The notes under the pieces are model-generated. The model did no database searches. It had not been told where the DNA came from and saw nothing but the letters and a program-made list of their open reading frames with translations. From Burkholderiales bacterium RIFCSPHIGHO2_12_FULL_61_11 (GTDB lineage: Bacteria; Pseudomonadota; Gammaproteobacteria; Burkholderiales; Burkholderiaceae_C), in contig MERZ01000176.1 in assembly GCA_001770785.1 (NCBI GenBank), positions 1,685 through 10,990 of the forward strand: 9,306 bases of DNA. The letters run 5' to 3'. Positions within the stretch are counted from its first letter, which is position 1; each line of letters begins with the position of its first letter. Shown one piece after another: positions 7,455 to 9,306 of this stretch. The position numbers and the translations under genes were made by a program.

Positions 7455-8536
7455 ATGGGAATTTCCAGCCTGACCTGAAATACGCCATCCTTGAAAGCGG
7501 TCTTGAACTGTGACTGCACATCATGCAGCAAGGCCAGGCGTTCACGCACATTGGCCAGCGCCAGCCCGTGGCCGCGCTCGCCCGCGCCAGCAGGGGTTGA
7601 ATTGGTCACCTTGATCACCACTGTGCTGCCGCGTCTGAGCGTGGAGATTTTTATTTGCGCCCCGCCGGCACTGGGCTCCACACCGTGGATGACGGCGTTT
7701 TCCACCAGCGGCTGCAGCAGTAGCGGCGGCAGCTTGGCGGGGTCGGCCCGGGCGTCCAGGCTCCATTGCACCTGCAGGCGATCGCCAAATCGGATCTGCT
7801 CAATCGCCAGGTAGCGTTGCGCCAGCGCGATTTCCTGCCCCAACGTGACCGATTCGGCCGGGTCAGCCAGGGCATGGCGAAACAGCTCGCTCAAGTCCTC
7901 CAGCACAGCCTCGGCCTTGGCCGGTTCGGCGCGCACCAGGGCAATGGCGCTGTTGAGCGTGTTGAACAGAAAATGCGGCCTGATGCGCGACTGCAGCTCA
8001 GCCAGCCGCGCCGCCGTGGCCGCCGGAGTGCGCGCCTTGGTGCGCCAGAAAAGACCTGCCAGCACCATGGCCGAGAGCAAGGCGCCGGAAGCCGCACTGG
8101 CCCACCAGGGCGCCGGCTGCAGCAGCCCCATCAGGTCCAGCAGGCCGCAGCCGTATAGCCCCGCCACCGCACCCAGCACCATGCCAGCCAGCCACTGGCG
8201 CGAAGGTTCCAGCCGGTTCAGGCGGGCCTTTAACGCACAGACAACAATCAGCCAGGCCAGCGTGGCGGGCAGCACGCCGCCAGTCAGCAGGGAAAACCGC
8301 AACAGCCAATCGACCGCCTGAGCGGCTCCAAACATGGCGCCCACACCCACCACGGCCTCGACAAACAGCACCACGCGCAACACCACGCCGACATGGCAGG
8401 CATCAAACATGCTGGGACGCACCAATGGCCCAAGCGACGCTTCTTCGCCCTGGATGGAGCTCCCCTGGAGTGTGGACTCTGCGAAATGCGGTGGATCGTG
8501 CGAAGGCTTCATCGGTTCTTCAAAGTTTTTGAGCAT
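7451..8536 (-). CDS. algZ: LytS/AlgZ-type membrane sensor histidine kinase
   Basis: This is a 361-residue sensor kinase, the partner of the downstream regulator. A polar N-terminus of about 45 residues precedes four hydrophobic segments near 46-70, 81-104, 114-138 and 144-164, with almost no periplasmic loop. It should therefore sense something in or near the membrane. The His_kinase domain (PF06580) follows: RIRPHFLFNTLNS at 184-196, with H188 the expected autophosphorylation site. The ATPase domain has an N box LLLQPLVENAVIHG (272-285, N280) and a G box GERGHGLALANVRERL (319-334). With these motifs intact it looks competent as a kinase. The start is uncertain: ATG at 8536 has no ribosome-binding site, while ATG at 8512 (protein beginning MKPSHD, eight residues shorter) has a weak GAAGA nearby. 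The stop overlaps the regulator start by four bases. The transcript probably starts in the 182-base region shared with divergent argH. Confidence 0.9.
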   Translation of the reverse strand: MLKNFEEPMKPSHDPPHFAESTLQGSSIQGEEASLGPLVRPSMFDACHVGVVLRVVLFVEAVVGVGAMFGAAQAVDWLLRFSLLTGGVLPATLAWLIVVCALKARLNRLEPSRQWLAGMVLGAVAGLYGCGLLDLMGLLQPAPWWASAASGALLSAMVLAGLFWRTKARTPAATAARLAELQSRIRPHFLFNTLNSAIALVRAEPAKAEAVLEDLSELFRHALADPAESVTLGQEIALAQRYLAIEQIRFGDRLQVQWSLDARADPAKLPPLLLQPLVENAVIHGVEPSAGGAQIKISTLRRGSTVVIKVTNSTPAGAGERGHGLALANVRERLALLHDVQSQFKTAFKDGVFQVRLEIPI

Positions 8537-8566
8537 CGCTTGGGTCAGGCGCGGCGCAGATAAAAT

Positions 8567-8587
8567 CAGTCAATAAGTATTGCACTG
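8567..8587. promoter_or_regulatory. Near-perfect dyad between algZ and argH, candidate operator
   Basis: CAATA (8571-8575) and TATTG (8578-8582) form a perfect inverted repeat around AG. The outer arms CAGT (8567-8570) and ACTG (8584-8587) extend it with one extra C at 8583. The dyad is AT-rich against a GC-rich background and lies 30 bases from the longer kinase start and about 130 bases from the argH start. Binding by a dimeric regulator is inferred from symmetry and position only; the protein is unknown. Confidence 0.3.
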
Positions 8588-8616
8588 GTCGCGACCTTCC
8601 CGCCATCGGTTTAAAC
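8587..8616. promoter_or_regulatory. Two short palindromes in the divergent intergenic region
   Basis: GGTCGCGACC (8587-8596) is a perfect ten-base palindrome that abuts the dyad ending at 8587. GTTTAAAC (8609-8616) is a perfect eight-base palindrome 12 bases further on. Short palindromes can occur by chance, but several are packed into this intergenic region. No function is assigned. Confidence 0.2.
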
Positions 8617-8625
8617 ACTATTGTC

Positions 8626-8649
8626 CAGAATAGCGCTCAGAATAGCGCA
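8626..8649. repeat. Tandem 12-base direct repeat upstream of argH
   Basis: CAGAATAGCGCT (8626-8637) is followed directly by CAGAATAGCGCA (8638-8649), identical at 11 of 12 positions. The same stretch can fold, with GCGCT (8633-8637) pairing with AGCGC (8644-8648) around a six-base loop. It ends 69 bases before the argH GTG. The copies could be paired protein-binding sites or a simple duplication. Between 8650 and 8718 I see nothing more except a TTGACA at 8651 without a matching -10 box. Confidence 0.5.
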
Positions 8650-8718
8650 CTTGACACCACTGGCCTGCACCCAGCGCTGGCCTGCCCCGACCCGTGACTG
8701 ACCGAAAGAAAGCCCGAC

Positions 8719-9306
8719 GTGAATCAATTCGACAAAAAATCCCAAGCCTGGTCTGCCCTGTTCTCCGAGCCCATGAGCGACCTGGTCAAGCGCTACACGG
8801 CCAGCATCCTTTTTGACAAGCGCCTCTGGCAGGCCGACATCACCGGCTCGCTGGCCCACGCCGGCATGCTGGCGGCGCAGCACATCATCTCGCCCGCCGA
8901 CCATGCGGCCATCCAGCAAGGCATGGCGCAAATCACCGCTGAGATCGAGTCGGGCGCGTTTGACTGGAAGCTGGACCTCGAAGATGTGCATCTCAACATT
9001 GAAGCGCGCCTGACGCAAATTGTGGGCGATGCCGGCAAACGACTGCACACCGGCCGCTCCAGAAACGACCAGGTTGCCACCGACGTGCGCCTGTGGCTGC
9101 GCGGCGAGATCGACCTGATAGGCGGCCTGCTGACCGACTTTCAAAAAGCCCTGATCGATATTGCCGAAAAAAATGTCGACGTCATTCTGCCCGGCTTCAC
9201 GCATTTGCAGGTGGCACAACCCGTGAGCTTTGGCCATCACATGCTGGCCTATGTGGAAATGTTCAGCCGCGATGCCGAGCGCATGCAGGACGTGCGCAAA
9301 CGCGTG
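8719..9306 (+). CDS. argH: Argininosuccinate lyase, N-terminal part; 3' end outside the window
   Basis: This is the first 196 residues of argininosuccinate lyase, about 460-480 residues when complete. It is a cytoplasmic tetramer of the fumarase/aspartase superfamily that splits argininosuccinate into arginine and fumarate in the last step of arginine synthesis. The segment beginning [19 protein letters not shown] matches the usual N-terminus. [21 protein letters not shown] (residues 110-118) and FTHLQVAQP (from 160) are signature motifs; T161 and H162 of the THLQ motif correspond to residues implicated in catalysis in this family. The serine-bearing flexible loop, near residue 280 in homologues, is beyond the edge. 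The start is GTG at 8719: an in-frame TGA at 8695-8697 leaves no other credible start upstream, and the nearest ATG downstream is inside the conserved region. The ribosome-binding site is weak (purine-rich AAAGAAAG, six bases away). The gene diverges from algZ. Confidence 0.97.
   Translation, partial: MNQFDKKSQAWSALFSEPMSDLVKRYTASILFDKRLWQADITGSLAHAGMLAAQHIISPADHAAIQQGMAQITAEIESGAFDWKLDLEDVHLNIEARLTQIVGDAGKRLHTGRSRNDQVATDVRLWLRGEIDLIGGLLTDFQKALIDIAEKNVDVILPGFTHLQVAQPVSFGHHMLAYVEMFSRDAERMQDVRKRV

Noticed and set aside
8540..8566. TTGGGT (8540) and TAAAAT (8561) as a plus-strand promoter for argH
   Set aside because: The spacer is only 15 bases and the -35 match is poor. It would also leave a leader of about 150 bases. 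Not strong enough to annotate.
8651..8679. TTGACA at 8651 as a -35 box for argH
   Set aside because: No TATAAT-like hexamer lies 16-18 bases downstream; the sequence there is GC-rich (AGCGCTGG).
8611..9240. A 209-codon minus-strand frame overlapping the start of argH
   Set aside because: It is antisense in the codon-aligned register of argH, which is unmistakable on the plus strand. The antisense protein has no recognisable motif.

Overview
The window is a GC-rich stretch of a proteobacterial chromosome, most likely from a betaproteobacterium of the Comamonadaceae (Polaromonas/Rhodoferax-like). The evidence is the strong G/C bias at third codon positions, the argH - AlgZ/AlgR-type gene order, and an intergenic repeat at about 5263-5330 that resembles repeats I recall from those genera. 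The taxonomic call rests on recall and pattern, not on a search.

Layout. (1) Positions 1-5244, plus strand: the C-terminal 1747 residues of a very large NdvB-type cyclic beta-1,2-glucan synthase. The reading frame is open to the left edge, so the gene starts upstream. (2) Positions 5245-5366: a short gap between two convergent genes, holding an intergenic repeat with a hairpin. (3) Positions 5367-6536, minus strand: an eight-helix AI-2E family (PF01594) membrane protein. (4) Positions 6537-6713: a 177-base spacer with a small candidate upstream ORF and a strong hairpin just after the next gene. (5) Positions 6714-8536, minus strand: a two-gene sensor operon, a LytS/AlgZ-type histidine kinase followed by a LytTR/AlgR-type response regulator, joined by a 4-base ATGA overlap. 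(6) Positions 8537-8718: a divergent intergenic region with a near-perfect dyad, two short palindromes and a 12-base tandem repeat. (7) Positions 8719-9306, plus strand: the first 196 residues of argininosuccinate lyase (argH), cut by the right edge.

How they work together. The kinase and regulator are a complete two-component system of the family that controls surface and envelope traits in pseudomonads. The glucan synthase makes a periplasmic or extracellular glucan, and the AI-2E protein is a membrane transporter or permease of uncertain substrate. All three concern the envelope, but nothing in the sequence shows that the two-component system controls the other two. argH is the last step of arginine synthesis and sits divergently beside the kinase, as it does next to algZ-algR in Pseudomonas.

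I see no CRISPR array, transposase, tRNA, rRNA or phage gene, and no clear sign of an undescribed multi-gene system. The points most worth a second look are the unexplained structure in the argH/algZ intergenic region, the apparent loss of hemC from its usual place after algR, the small ORF coupled to the transporter, and the intergenic repeat.
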